Shown here piece after piece: positions 1 through 7,357 of a stretch of DNA of 64,000 nt. The position numbers and the translations under genes were made by a program. Below the pieces are notes generated by a model, which was not told the origin of the DNA, ran no database searches, and saw only the letters and a program-made list of their open reading frames with translations. How positions within the stretch are numbered: position 1 is the first letter of the stretch; each line of letters begins with the position of its first letter. The stretch spans positions 62,001 to 126,000 of the forward strand of contig CALVKA010000003.1 of the NCBI GenBank assembly GCA_944332475.1, in the 5' to 3' direction. Source of the DNA: an uncultured Bacilli bacterium (GTDB lineage Bacteria; Bacillota_I; Bacilli_A; RF39; UBA660).

Positions 1-170
1 ATGGTTTTAGTGTATTTCGTGTAGAAAAAGTAGAAGATGATTGTGTTATATTACAGGCATTAACTGGTACTAGCCCATCTTTTGTTGCTACTGGAGAGTT
101 TGTTACTATTTCACCTAGTTGTTTTTGTGTTATTCGTTGTTTTCCTGATACTTCTATCACCTGTTTATAG
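1..170 (+). CDS. CotZ/CotY-like spore coat protein, C-terminal part (5' end outside window)
   Basis: Reading in frame from base 3 gives 55 residues ending at a TAG at 168-170. The visible part has FRVEKVEDDC, a central variable stretch and a cysteine-rich end SCFCVIRC. It matches the C-terminal pattern of the CotY/CotZ exosporium or coat-crust family and closely parallels the next gene (FRIEAIDDCC ... LDCVGALRC). Seen: pattern, cysteines and tandem arrangement. Inference: a cross-linked structural protein of the spore surface. The N-terminus and promoter are missing. It is probably co-transcribed with the next gene, whose SD starts directly after this stop. Confidence 0.7.
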   Translation, partial: GFSVFRVEKVEDDCVILQALTGTSPSFVATGEFVTISPSCFCVIRCFPDTSITCL

Positions 171-185
171 AAAGGAGGAGATGAT

Positions 186-590
186 ATGAGTTGTGGAGAT
201 ACAAACAAAGATTGTGGTTGCCTTGCGGATATCTTAAAGAAAATATTGTTACTTCAAAGACAAGATTATGATAATGAAAATTATAGTGGTTGTGATAAAC
301 CTTATTTAGGTCCTATCTGTAATACTATTTGTTATAATACTCGTCCTATTATGTTATATAACTGCTGTACTGGTAATCCTTGGTCTTTTACTTATACAGT
401 GAATAATCAAACTTCTACTTCTGATGTGTTCCGTATTGAAGCAATTGATGATTGTTGCTGTACATGTCGTATTTTATATTTGGATACTGCTACGAATCGT
501 TATGTTGGTACTTCAGAATTTTTCACTATCAATCTAGATTGTGTTGGTGCTCTACGTTGTCTTCCAGATACATTTATTGATTTATGTTAA
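186..590 (+). CDS. CotZ/CotY-like cysteine-rich spore coat protein
   Basis: A 134-residue protein with about 17 cysteines. The N-terminus CGCLADILKKILLLQ is the family's opening helix after a CxC. The middle has NTRPIMLYNCCTGNPW, then FRIEAIDDCCCTCRILYL and a final LDCVGALRCLPDT. CotY/CotZ proteins of Bacillus (about 150 residues) form disulfide-linked crystalline layers on the spore surface. This protein is slightly shorter but has the same order of blocks. AGGAGG lies 7 bases before ATG at 186. It is the second gene of a tandem pair and ends at a terminator. Family assignment is by pattern recognition; the coat role is inferred. Confidence 0.75.
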   Translation: MSCGDTNKDCGCLADILKKILLLQRQDYDNENYSGCDKPYLGPICNTICYNTRPIMLYNCCTGNPWSFTYTVNNQTSTSDVFRIEAIDDCCCTCRILYLDTATNRYVGTSEFFTINLDCVGALRCLPDTFIDLC

Positions 591-599
591 TGTAATATT

Positions 600-624
600 A
601 AAACCAGGATAATCCTGGTTTTAT
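600..624. terminator. Bidirectional terminator after the CotZ-like genes
   Basis: Perfect 9-bp stem (601-609 with 613-621, loop TAA) flanked by A and T runs. It ends the plus-strand CotZ-like pair and overlaps the end of the convergent gene at 621. Confidence 0.8.
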
Positions 625-914
625 TGTTTGGTAATTTTTATAATATCTGAAATAGGTATTGTTTTATTATCAATCGTCAGTACATTTTCTTTTGTTCTAG
701 CGACTAAACTGGTGTGGTACGTTTCTTTTCTTGTCATAATCTCTACTGGAATATTATAAGAGTAACCTAATGTATGAAAGATACTATCTAACTCTTCTTC
801 TATGGTTGTTGGAGAAGATGTTCTAGCATCTTCTTCTTTCATATAATATACTTTTCTATTGTTGTCTATTGGTTTTGAATTTAGATTTTTGTAAAGCTCT
901 GGTAATTTTTTCAT
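621..914 (-). CDS. Small conserved-looking protein with Sm-like C-terminal pattern, function unknown
   Basis: A 97-residue soluble protein not recognised as a named family. The N-terminal half is charged and helical with a Ser/Thr/Pro stretch (RTSSPTT). The C-terminal half (from about residue 55) alternates as short strands: a VEIMTRKETYHTSLVART block, then VLTIDNKTIPISDIIKI. That rhythm is typical of small beta-barrels (Sm, PRC or GerQ-like). Start is supported by AAGGAGAG 8 bases before ATG. It is convergent with the coat-protein pair, so a spore-surface role is possible but only by location. Confidence 0.55.
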   Translation of the reverse strand: MKKLPELYKNLNSKPIDNNRKVYYMKEEDARTSSPTTIEEELDSIFHTLGYSYNIPVEIMTRKETYHTSLVARTKENVLTIDNKTIPISDIIKITKQ

Positions 915-971
915 AAAATATCTCTCCTTCGTGATATTTTATGTTTTTTAGATATAAAAATTGCACATTTT

Positions 972-980
972 TGGTATAAT
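972..980 (+). promoter_or_regulatory. Extended -10 promoter of the rodA-like gene
   Basis: TGGTATAAT is an extended -10 (TGnTATAAT) with no good -35 at 17 bp. It lies 20 bases before the ATG at 1000. Its presence shows that an in-frame TTG at 961 cannot be the start codon. Confidence 0.7.
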
Positions 981-999
981 ATATAGCGAGGAGATTATT

Positions 1000-2127
1000 A
1001 TGACGATAAAAAGACTGAACAAGAAGATATTAATTCCTATATGTATGATGGCTATTATTAGTATTATTACTATTTATAGTGCACTTACATATACATCTAG
1101 TGAATTAGGAAATTTAGCATTAAGACAAGCGTTATGGTATTTTATTGGTGCTATATTAGTGGCATTTTTAATTCATATGAAAAATGAATATCTATATCGG
1201 CATACTGTATTTTTATATATTTTTGGTAATATTTTGTTGTTAGGCCTTTTGCTTTTTGCAGAACCTGTTAATAACAGTCGATGTTGGTTTACGATTCCTG
1301 GTATTGGTAGTATTCAACCAAGTGAATTTATGAAAATATTTCTCATGTTGATGCTTGCTACTATGATTCATAATTTTAGGAGTGATTATAAAAATCCTAG
1401 TGTGAAGCAAGAATTTATTTTTATTTTAAAAACTTTAGTTATCGTTTTAATTCCATCTGTTCTTACTTTTTTACAACCTGATACAGGAGCAGTTATTATT
1501 TACTTTATTATTTATTTTTGTATGATGTTTATTTCTGGTATTCGTATTCGATGGTTTTTAATTGCAGGCGGTGTTATTGCTATTTTACTAGCTGTAATCT
1601 TTGGTCTTTTCTTTTTAAAGCAAGATTTATTTATTGATCTATTTGGTACTGATTTATTTTATCGTTTTGAACGTATTTTTAATTGGCAAAGTGGTACTGG
1701 TCTTCAGTTGGAAAATGCTTTAGCAGCGATTGGATCTGCAGGATTGTTTGGTCATGGCTTTAATCAAACACCAATTTATTTTCCTGAATCTTCTACTGAT
1801 TTCATCTTTGCTGTATATGCATCTAATTTCGGATTGATTGGAGTTTTCGTTTTATTAGGTATTATTATTTATTTTGATGTTCAAATTATATTACTCGCTA
1901 AAAGAAAATTAGTGGATACTGATAAATATATTTTAGCTGGTATTTTAGGAATGTTACTTTTTCAACAAATACAAAATATTGGTATGACAGTTGGCCTTCT
2001 TCCAATTACTGGTATTACTCTTCCTTTTATTTCTTATGGAGGATCCAGTTTACTTTCCTATATGATTTTAGTAGGAATTATTTTAAATATTTCAATGGAA
2101 AAATCGAGAAATTATCGATATCGTTAA
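1000..2127 (+). CDS. RodA/FtsW/SpoVE-family SEDS peptidoglycan polymerase
   Basis: 375 residues with about ten membrane helices. SEDS landmarks are present: NNSRCWFTIPGIGSIQPSEFMKI (a WxxIPGxGSIQPSE block), LQPDTGAVIIY with the catalytic-type Asp, and the C-terminal TGITLPFISYGGSS. SEDS proteins polymerise lipid II into glycan strands with a partner class B PBP at the membrane. No PBP or MreCD genes are adjacent, so RodA, FtsW and SpoVE cannot be separated by context; RodA-like is my best guess. The start was set at the ATG with GAGGAG 6 bases upstream, since the longer frame begins inside the promoter. A single-gene unit with its own terminator. Confidence 0.88.
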   Translation: MTIKRLNKKILIPICMMAIISIITIYSALTYTSSELGNLALRQALWYFIGAILVAFLIHMKNEYLYRHTVFLYIFGNILLLGLLLFAEPVNNSRCWFTIPGIGSIQPSEFMKIFLMLMLATMIHNFRSDYKNPSVKQEFIFILKTLVIVLIPSVLTFLQPDTGAVIIYFIIYFCMMFISGIRIRWFLIAGGVIAILLAVIFGLFFLKQDLFIDLFGTDLFYRFERIFNWQSGTGLQLENALAAIGSAGLFGHGFNQTPIYFPESSTDFIFAVYASNFGLIGVFVLLGIIIYFDVQIILLAKRKLVDTDKYILAGILGMLLFQQIQNIGMTVGLLPITGITLPFISYGGSSLLSYMILVGIILNISMEKSRNYRYR

Positions 2128-2150
2128 CTAGTAATTTTACTAGTTTTTTT
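2126..2150 (+). terminator. Rho-independent terminator of the rodA-like gene
   Basis: AACTAGTAA pairs with TTACTAGTT (2126-2134 with 2137-2145), followed by a T run. It begins at the stop codon. Confidence 0.85.
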
Positions 2151-2153
2151 ATA

Positions 2154-2179
2154 CAAAAAAAGCAAGTTATTCTTGCTTT
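2154..2179 (-). terminator. Terminator of the oapA-prsW unit
   Basis: Stem 2160-2166 with 2172-2178 (AAGCAAG / CTTGCTT), followed on the minus strand by seven T. It overlaps the prsW stop codon. Confidence 0.8.
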
Positions 2180-2949
2180 AGTCCACAGTTAGGGCAAAAC
2201 TCTCCTTCTACTTTATGGCCACATCTAGGGCAAAAATTATTTATTATTTTTAATTTCATGGTTTCCTCTGATAACATTTTTACTCTTTTGATTGAAATAG
2301 AATATAAGAAAAAAATAAAGACTACAAAAATCGTTACTATGATTCCTGATTCTGTAAAGCAGCAGAAATCATAGATTCCATGATATAGAGTTGGAATTAA
2401 AATACTTTTTATTTTATTTATTTTTACTTCTTTTTGGTTTCCCATTTTCTCATGGTACTTTGCTAAACTTAAATAATATCCCATAGCAACACCATCACAA
2501 ACATGTCCTGGAATAGCAAGGAGTCCTCTTAATATTCCTACTTGAATACTTGCTATGTTAAAGACATATAAAATATTTTCAAAAGCTGCAAAGCCTAATG
2601 CTACAAATACTGAATATACAGTTATATCATATACTTCATCAAACTCTTTATTCTTATAACCAAAATGATAAGTCATTAACCATTTACAGAACTCTTCTAC
2701 TAAGGCAATTGATATAAATATGTAAATGGTAAATTCTATAAAGTTCATGGTTGTATATTCTTTAGTTAAAAAAGGCATAAAGAAAACCAGTATATATGTT
2801 AATATTAAAACTAAAAAGCACGAAAAAATTCCTGCTGCAAATAGTTTGATTAATAACAATTTAGGTTCTTTATGTCTGTCTTTACTATAAATATAGGCTC
2901 CTAATAAGATGACAGGAAGGATTGCTATTATTAATAATAAATGATACAT
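2167..2949 (-). CDS. prsW: PrsW-family intramembrane metalloprotease with C-terminal zinc ribbon
   Basis: 260 residues, about eight membrane helices. PrsW signatures: LVEEFCKW (Glu85-Glu86), FDEVYDITVY and ALGFAAFENILYV (Glu124-Asn125), then IPGHVCDGVAMGYYLS (His149), with a later HGIYDF. In Bacillus, PrsW makes the first cut in an anti-sigma factor, RsiW, in response to envelope stress. Unusual here is a cytosolic tail at about 240-256 with CPRCG and CPNCG, a zinc ribbon not present in B. subtilis PrsW. The gene follows the oapA-like gene by 32 bases with GGAGGG as SD, so the two are probably co-transcribed. The substrate is unknown; no sigma/anti-sigma pair is in the window. Confidence 0.85.
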   Translation of the reverse strand: MYHLLLIIAILPVILLGAYIYSKDRHKEPKLLLIKLFAAGIFSCFLVLILTYILVFFMPFLTKEYTTMNFIEFTIYIFISIALVEEFCKWLMTYHFGYKNKEFDEVYDITVYSVFVALGFAAFENILYVFNIASIQVGILRGLLAIPGHVCDGVAMGYYLSLAKYHEKMGNQKEVKINKIKSILIPTLYHGIYDFCCFTESGIIVTIFVVFIFFLYSISIKRVKMLSEETMKLKIINNFCPRCGHKVEGEFCPNCGLKQE

Positions 2950-2981
2950 ATTATCCCTCCTATTCTTATCATCAGTATACC

Positions 2982-3620
2982 TTATTGCTTACTTTTTTTC
3001 AATTGTTTTGGATGATAAATATAGGATAGTGCTTTCGAAGATTCATATACAATAATATTACTTTTATTAATGGCAAAACTTTTTCCAAATGCTTTTCCAC
3101 CGATTGTTAAAGAGGCAACAATAGCGGCTACTATTAGGCTTGTAAAAAAACTATTGGTATTTAAATTGTTAGAAATAATAACTGAGATACTAGCAGAGGC
3201 TGCTCCTGAGACAACTCCACAAATATCTCCTATAACATCACAACAAAAGTTAGATACTTTTTCTGCGTTTTTTACCATTTTAACAGCGATGTTTGCTCCT
3301 CGTACTTTTCTAGAGTTCATGGAATGAAATACTTTCTCATCGGCAGAGGTAACTGCCATTCCTACTACATCAAATACAATATTAATTAAAATAAATAGCA
3401 AAATTAAAATAATACCAAATGGTAAAGATAAATTTGGTATGGTACTTTCTGATATAAAGGATAGGCAAAAGGAAATTGTAAATGCAATGATAATAATTTG
3501 CGTAATCCATTTGCTATCTACTTGTTCTTTCTTCTTTTTTTCTTTTCTTCTTGTTTGTACCTTTAAATTATTTATTTCAACTTTTGCTTGTTCTTTTCTA
3601 TTTTTTCGTCTAAATAACAT
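2982..3620 (-). CDS. oapA: OapA-like OLE-RNA-associated membrane protein
   Basis: 212 residues. A very basic N-terminus (residues 1-35, many K/R) is followed by membrane segments at about 40-60, 66-91, 130-150 and 158-178. Between them is the segment AVTSADEKVFHSMNSRKVRG (89-108), then the DxxxD motif DVIGD (128-132) and GVVSGA. OapA (OAP) of Bacillus halodurans is known to have this short four-helix layout, a DxxxD motif and distant resemblance to DUF21/CorC-type transporter domains. It binds OLE RNA at the membrane. The gene lies 35-40 bases downstream of a structured RNA of OLE size, the defining neighbourhood. SD GAGGA precedes ATG. Alternative: an unrelated DUF21-like membrane protein. 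Confidence 0.82.
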   Translation of the reverse strand: MLFRRKNRKEQAKVEINNLKVQTRRKEKKKKEQVDSKWITQIIIIAFTISFCLSFISESTIPNLSLPFGIILILLFILINIVFDVVGMAVTSADEKVFHSMNSRKVRGANIAVKMVKNAEKVSNFCCDVIGDICGVVSGAASASISVIISNNLNTNSFFTSLIVAAIVASLTIGGKAFGKSFAINKSNIIVYESSKALSYIYHPKQLKKSKQ

Positions 3621-3654
3621 AGTTCCTCATTTCTTTAATAAATGTATTGGCTAT

Positions 3655-4210
3655 AGTATGGTAAACTTTGAATCTTAGGTCAAGTAGAGTTTCTCTAATT
3701 CTTACATTCTCGTTACCAAGAATGCGGTTCCCCTTTTAAAGAATTAATACAATGTCACCATTTGTATGACTTGATTACCACTTAGTATTCACTGCAATCC
3801 CATACTATATACGTTCTAGGAGATTTCCTCACCAATTTCTTATTATTAGTTCTTTTTTGCAAAGACCATTTCATAACGCACATCTATCAAATTGGCCAGT
3901 TTCATAGATGCGATCATTAATCCCAAAATCTTCACGCAAGACAAGCTACACTACACATAACTTTCGCCACGATATAGGTTTAATCCTAGGTCGTAACTGG
4001 TCCATCAGTGTTGTCCGTATAGGCCAGTCACAAGGCTAGGTCTCCAACAGGTAATGGGTCGATTGCGTATGCCATTACGGTCGCCCAGTACCTTTACATC
4101 TTCAGCATCCACCCCGAGTTGGGCACTAGAAGCAAACACCAAAGGTTTCACAGATATGCCCTTAACGGTTGTTTATTCCCGTCTTCCTAATAAGTCTTTG
4201 GACTAGAATA
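3655..4210 (-). ncRNA. ole: Large structured RNA, probable OLE RNA (ornate, large, extremophilic)
   Basis: A roughly 550-base stretch without coding frames, clearly richer in G+C than its surroundings. Read on the minus strand, its ends pair with each other: 4192-4197 with 3663-3668 and 4186-4190 with 3675-3679. Inside are many helices: 4051-4057/4072-4078; 4024-4031/3993-4000 extended by 4036-4040/3985-3989 across an internal loop; 3904-3912/3879-3887; a GUGA-capped hairpin at 3747-3767; 3719-3725/3704-3710. Known: OLE RNAs are about 600 nt, occur in Bacillota and sit just upstream of oapA, as here. I found no RNase P, tmRNA or SRP hallmarks. Ends are approximate and the promoter is not clear. 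The identification rests on size, structure and neighbour, not on alignment. Confidence 0.75.
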
Positions 4211-4223
4211 ACGTGCCAATTAT

Positions 4224-4252
4224 TTAAAGAAAACTACCTAATTTAGGTAGTT
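4224..4252 (-). terminator. Terminator of the glucosaminidase-like gene
   Basis: AACTACCTA pairs with TAGGTAGTT (4232-4240 with 4244-4252), followed on the minus strand by TTTTCTTT. It separates this gene from the downstream ncRNA, so the RNA needs its own promoter or read-through. Confidence 0.8.
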
Positions 4253-4961
4253 AACTTGCTCTTATTTTTTCTACATAACTTTTTATTTTTGCAGGCCAAG
4301 CGGAACTTGCTGCATATTTAGGAGCTATGCTATCGATTGTTGTTAACCCTTGAGAATAATAATTCTTCTGTAGGTTATTAATAAATCCTATGATTCCATC
4401 ATCTAGTGTTGCATATGCTTTATACGATCCACCATTGCAACCAGGAGAACCTTTTTGTCCACCTACATTATTACATGTTCTAACTAGGCTAGAGCAATTA
4501 TAACTGCAGCCAGTTTCATGTAACATAATTGCAACAGCTACATAAGGATCCACGCCTTTTTCAATACATTGACTAGCAATTAAATAACCTTTTCCTGCGA
4601 TGTATCCACTTCCAAGGTTACGATTTAGTTTTTCTGCTAATTCATCAATTGTCATTCCTTCATAGACTTCAATTCTAGGTGGAATGATGACAGAAGCAGG
4701 TGCTACTTCCATATCAATAGCAATTACTTCTGGTTCTGTAGTTTCCTCTTCTGTAGGAGTTGGATTTTCTTCTTTTGTTGAATTTATGATTGTATTGGCA
4801 GAAGTTGCCATATTTTTTAATTGAATTGTGCTATTTGTTGTATCTACTGCTTGTTCTTCTTGTAGTAATTTTGCTTCATCTGATTGTATTACTAAAGCAA
4901 TAGAGATCATTACTATTCCTAATGTTGCTAAAACCGAGCTGATTAGATTTCCTCTTTTCAA
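4251..4961 (-). CDS. Membrane-anchored glucosaminidase-like cell-wall hydrolase
   Basis: 236 residues. There is an N-terminal signal anchor (about 5-25), a Thr/Glu/Pro-rich linker to about residue 85, then a lysozyme-like domain. The domain has YLIASQCIEKGVDPYVAVAI, the likely catalytic Glu in MLHETG, CNNVGGQKG, a GGSYKAYATLDDGI block and YAASSAWPAKIKSYV. This pattern fits Firmicutes LytD/FlgJ-type N-acetylglucosaminidases that cut the glycan strand outside the membrane. The longest frame begins with GTG at 4970, but GAGGTGA overlaps that codon and lies 5 bases before TTG at 4961, so TTG is the preferred start. Four or more cysteines suggest disulfides. Confidence 0.72.
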   Translation of the reverse strand: MKRGNLISSVLATLGIVMISIALVIQSDEAKLLQEEQAVDTTNSTIQLKNMATSANTIINSTKEENPTPTEEETTEPEVIAIDMEVAPASVIIPPRIEVYEGMTIDELAEKLNRNLGSGYIAGKGYLIASQCIEKGVDPYVAVAIMLHETGCSYNCSSLVRTCNNVGGQKGSPGCNGGSYKAYATLDDGIIGFINNLQKNYYSQGLTTIDSIAPKYAASSAWPAKIKSYVEKIRAS

Positions 4962-4994
4962 ATTAGTCACCTCATTGTTTTTTGTAACACTACC

Positions 4995-5023
4995 ATTGTA
5001 GCTTATTTTATAAAACTTGTCAA
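4995..5023 (-). promoter_or_regulatory. Sigma-A promoter of the glucosaminidase-like gene
   Basis: On the minus strand TTGACA (5018-5023) is followed after 17 bp by TACAAT (4995-5000), a near-consensus housekeeping promoter about 35 bp before the TTG start. Confidence 0.85.
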
Positions 5024-5029
5024 TTTTTG

Positions 5030-6589
5030 TTACTTTATCTTAAATGTCATTGGTGCTTTTTTATATACAACTATTAAGGCTATTATAGAATATAGGATGG
5101 TTGCTACTATAGCGATAATAGAAAAGCTAATCGTTGACATTTCAAAGTCTGTAAATGAATATGCTACGATATATGTTGCTAGCGATATGATGGAATATGT
5201 AATACTTTTCATGGACATATTTTTATCATATGGTTGAAATAAATAGTAAATCACTAGATAGTGAATTGAGAAAAATATACTTAGTACAATAATAAAAATT
5301 GGTATTGCTATATAGTTTATTATATTCGTTGTTCCTCCGGATAAGTATAATAAAAGTGGAAGTCCTATCGCAATTACCGATGCTGGTATTAGGTTTACTT
5401 TTGATACTGTTAATACTCTAGTTTTAAATATATTTAAAATCACTTTAGGATTTCTATAAAAATTAAATGTTAACATAGAATGATCACAGTTATAAAACAT
5501 AGCTTGTGTAATGATAGATCCTCGGTTAATAAAGTACATAACAATAATAAACCAGGCAATATTATTTAATAGAAAGTCATTTAAGTTTTTTTGTAATACA
5601 GGACTAAAGTGAATAACGATTGCGGTTGTAACAATTACTAACAAGGAGATTGTTGCGAACCATTTGGCACTTCGTAATAAGATTTCTTTATGGCGTTCAA
5701 AGAAAATGGTATTGAATAAGTCATAGCCTTTTTTTCCTTTTAATTTTCTTTCATCGATTTTTTTATCTTTATCTTTAATATCGACCATTGCTTGACGAGA
5801 ATAAGCTCTTGCTTGTTCACTATTCATGGCTGCTACTTTGGTATTTAATCTTTTATAGATTAATTTATAATTGTCTATTTTCATTAGGCCAATATAACTA
5901 ATGATAGCTAGAGGTATAAAAATAAGATCTAGTATAGCTATTATTGGAGTGGTAATAGTGATTTGTATTCTTGGTAATAAGCAGGCTATAATACTTAGTA
6001 TAATAATCGTCCAATAAAGTGGATAATTATATGTTAGTGCTATTTTATATTTGTTATAGTGAAGAACATTTAGTCTTTCTCCTATGACTCTTCCTAAGAA
6101 ACCAAATACAAGATATAGAACAATAATAGGGCTTTGTATTAAGAACCATAATCCAATACTATGCGTTATGAGATTTATTAGTAATTCTGTCCAAAGGGTC
6201 GCTTTCATATACTCTTTGGCATTCATATTAAATAGAACAATTGAAAAATATTTTTTTGTACTTGTTGTTAATACTCTATTGTTAAAGAATATACCGATGA
6301 TAGTAAATATAAAATAAACATGTAGTATTCCTGTTGTGATATTCTTAGGTGTTAATACTGTTGCAATCATATAAATAATCCAGAAATATAAAAATTTAAA
6401 AAAAAGATTTTTTATGGTTGATACTATTAATGCCAATACTCTTATTACACTTTTGGCTTTGGCACTTTTATATAGTCCATCACCCGGGAATAAATCTTTT
6501 AAAATAGGAAATTTTTTGATGTTATAGATAAAGGAATTAATTGCATAAGTAATATCTATTTTAAAAGACATTTTTAAACTATTTATCAT
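5030..6589 (-). CDS. ABC transporter permease, large polytopic membrane subunit
   Basis: 519 residues with about 12 hydrophobic helices in two halves. A charged cytosolic segment lies between them (about 255-300, KDKDKKIDERKLKGKKG). No catalytic motif is seen. Its start overlaps the end of the ATPase gene by 11 bases, so translation is probably coupled and the two proteins form one ABC-2-like exporter. The substrate cannot be told; two-gene units like this often export peptides, drugs or lipids. Its downstream end lies inside the promoter region of the glucosaminidase-like gene. Confidence 0.75.
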   Translation of the reverse strand: MINSLKMSFKIDITYAINSFIYNIKKFPILKDLFPGDGLYKSAKAKSVIRVLALIVSTIKNLFFKFLYFWIIYMIATVLTPKNITTGILHVYFIFTIIGIFFNNRVLTTSTKKYFSIVLFNMNAKEYMKATLWTELLINLITHSIGLWFLIQSPIIVLYLVFGFLGRVIGERLNVLHYNKYKIALTYNYPLYWTIIILSIIACLLPRIQITITTPIIAILDLIFIPLAIISYIGLMKIDNYKLIYKRLNTKVAAMNSEQARAYSRQAMVDIKDKDKKIDERKLKGKKGYDLFNTIFFERHKEILLRSAKWFATISLLVIVTTAIVIHFSPVLQKNLNDFLLNNIAWFIIVMYFINRGSIITQAMFYNCDHSMLTFNFYRNPKVILNIFKTRVLTVSKVNLIPASVIAIGLPLLLYLSGGTTNIINYIAIPIFIIVLSIFFSIHYLVIYYLFQPYDKNMSMKSITYSIISLATYIVAYSFTDFEMSTISFSIIAIVATILYSIIALIVVYKKAPMTFKIK

Positions 6590-7289
6590 TTTCTTCGTCC
6601 TTTAAGCTAGCAATAATTTTATCTTTATATTTCTTTGTATTTAAATTTTTCTTTTCTACTAGTTCTAGTTTTTTATTATTTAATATTACGATTTCGTCAC
6701 ATAAATCTAGTGCTAATTCTAATATGTGAGTAGAAAAGATTAAGATATGGTCCTTTTTCATGTTTTTTAATAATTGTTTCATTTCTTCTTGTACAACAAT
6801 ATCTAGAGATGTTAATGGTTCATCTAGTAATAATACTTTAGGGTTTGCTATAAAGTTAATTAACATTTGCATTTTATTTTTCATTCCATGAGAATATTCT
6901 TTTAATAATTTATCTTGATCTTCTTTATTTATTTTTACTAAGTCAAAATATTCATCTATTGTTTTTTCTTCTTTGATATTGTCTTTATTGATTTCTAGGA
7001 AAAAAGTTAGAAATTCCTTCCCTGTTAAAAATTCTGGTACTGTTGGTGTTGAAATAACATAACCAATATCCTCTGTTCTTAATTCATTTTCTCCATAGTT
7101 ATCTGATAGGATAAATTCTCCTCTATCTATTTCAACATCTTCATTTAAGCAGTTAAAAAAAGTTGTCTTACCTGCACCGTTTCTACCAATTAAGCCATAG
7201 ATTTTTCCTTCTTCAAATGTAAAGTTAATATCTTTTAATACTTCTTTTTCGCCATAAGATTTTGTTAAGTTTTTTATTGCTAATTTCAT
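6579..7289 (-). CDS. ABC transporter ATP-binding protein
   Basis: 236 residues. Walker A is GRNGAGKTT (about 36-44). The signature is the degenerate YSHGMKNKMQ, typical of ABC-2/CcmA-type ATPases. Walker B with D-loop is VLLLDEPLTSLD and the switch His is in FSTHI. It powers the overlapping permease gene. AGGAGG is 7 bases before ATG. The C-terminus is lysine-rich and short, without a regulatory domain. Confidence 0.93.
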   Translation of the reverse strand: MKLAIKNLTKSYGEKEVLKDINFTFEEGKIYGLIGRNGAGKTTFFNCLNEDVEIDRGEFILSDNYGENELRTEDIGYVISTPTVPEFLTGKEFLTFFLEINKDNIKEEKTIDEYFDLVKINKEDQDKLLKEYSHGMKNKMQMLINFIANPKVLLLDEPLTSLDIVVQEEMKQLLKNMKKDHILIFSTHILELALDLCDEIVILNNKKLELVEKKNLNTKKYKDKIIASLKDEENDK

Positions 7290-7329
7290 ATTTTTCCTCC
7301 TGGGCTTATTATATCATACTTTATATATA

Positions 7330-7357
7330 GAAAAAACCATAACTATTGTTATGGTTA
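7330..7357 (-). terminator. Terminator of the zinc-ribbon membrane protein gene
   Basis: AACCATAAC (7335-7343) pairs with 7348-7356, followed on the minus strand by a T run. It overlaps the stop region of the gene above. Confidence 0.8.

Noticed and set aside
961-999. Longer rodA-like start at a TTG
   Set aside because: The extra codons contain the extended -10 TGGTATAAT and the SD, so they are not translated.
3070-3678. Plus-strand frames of 85 and 79 residues over oapA
   Set aside because: Shadows of the minus-strand gene, hydrophobic or unordered, with no SD.
3655-4210. RNase P RNA, tmRNA or SRP RNA as explanation for the structured region
   Set aside because: The GAGGAAA-like run near 3820-3830 lacks the rest of the RNase P core, there is no tmRNA CCA end or tag frame, and size and helices do not fit SRP RNA. 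The oapA neighbour favours OLE.
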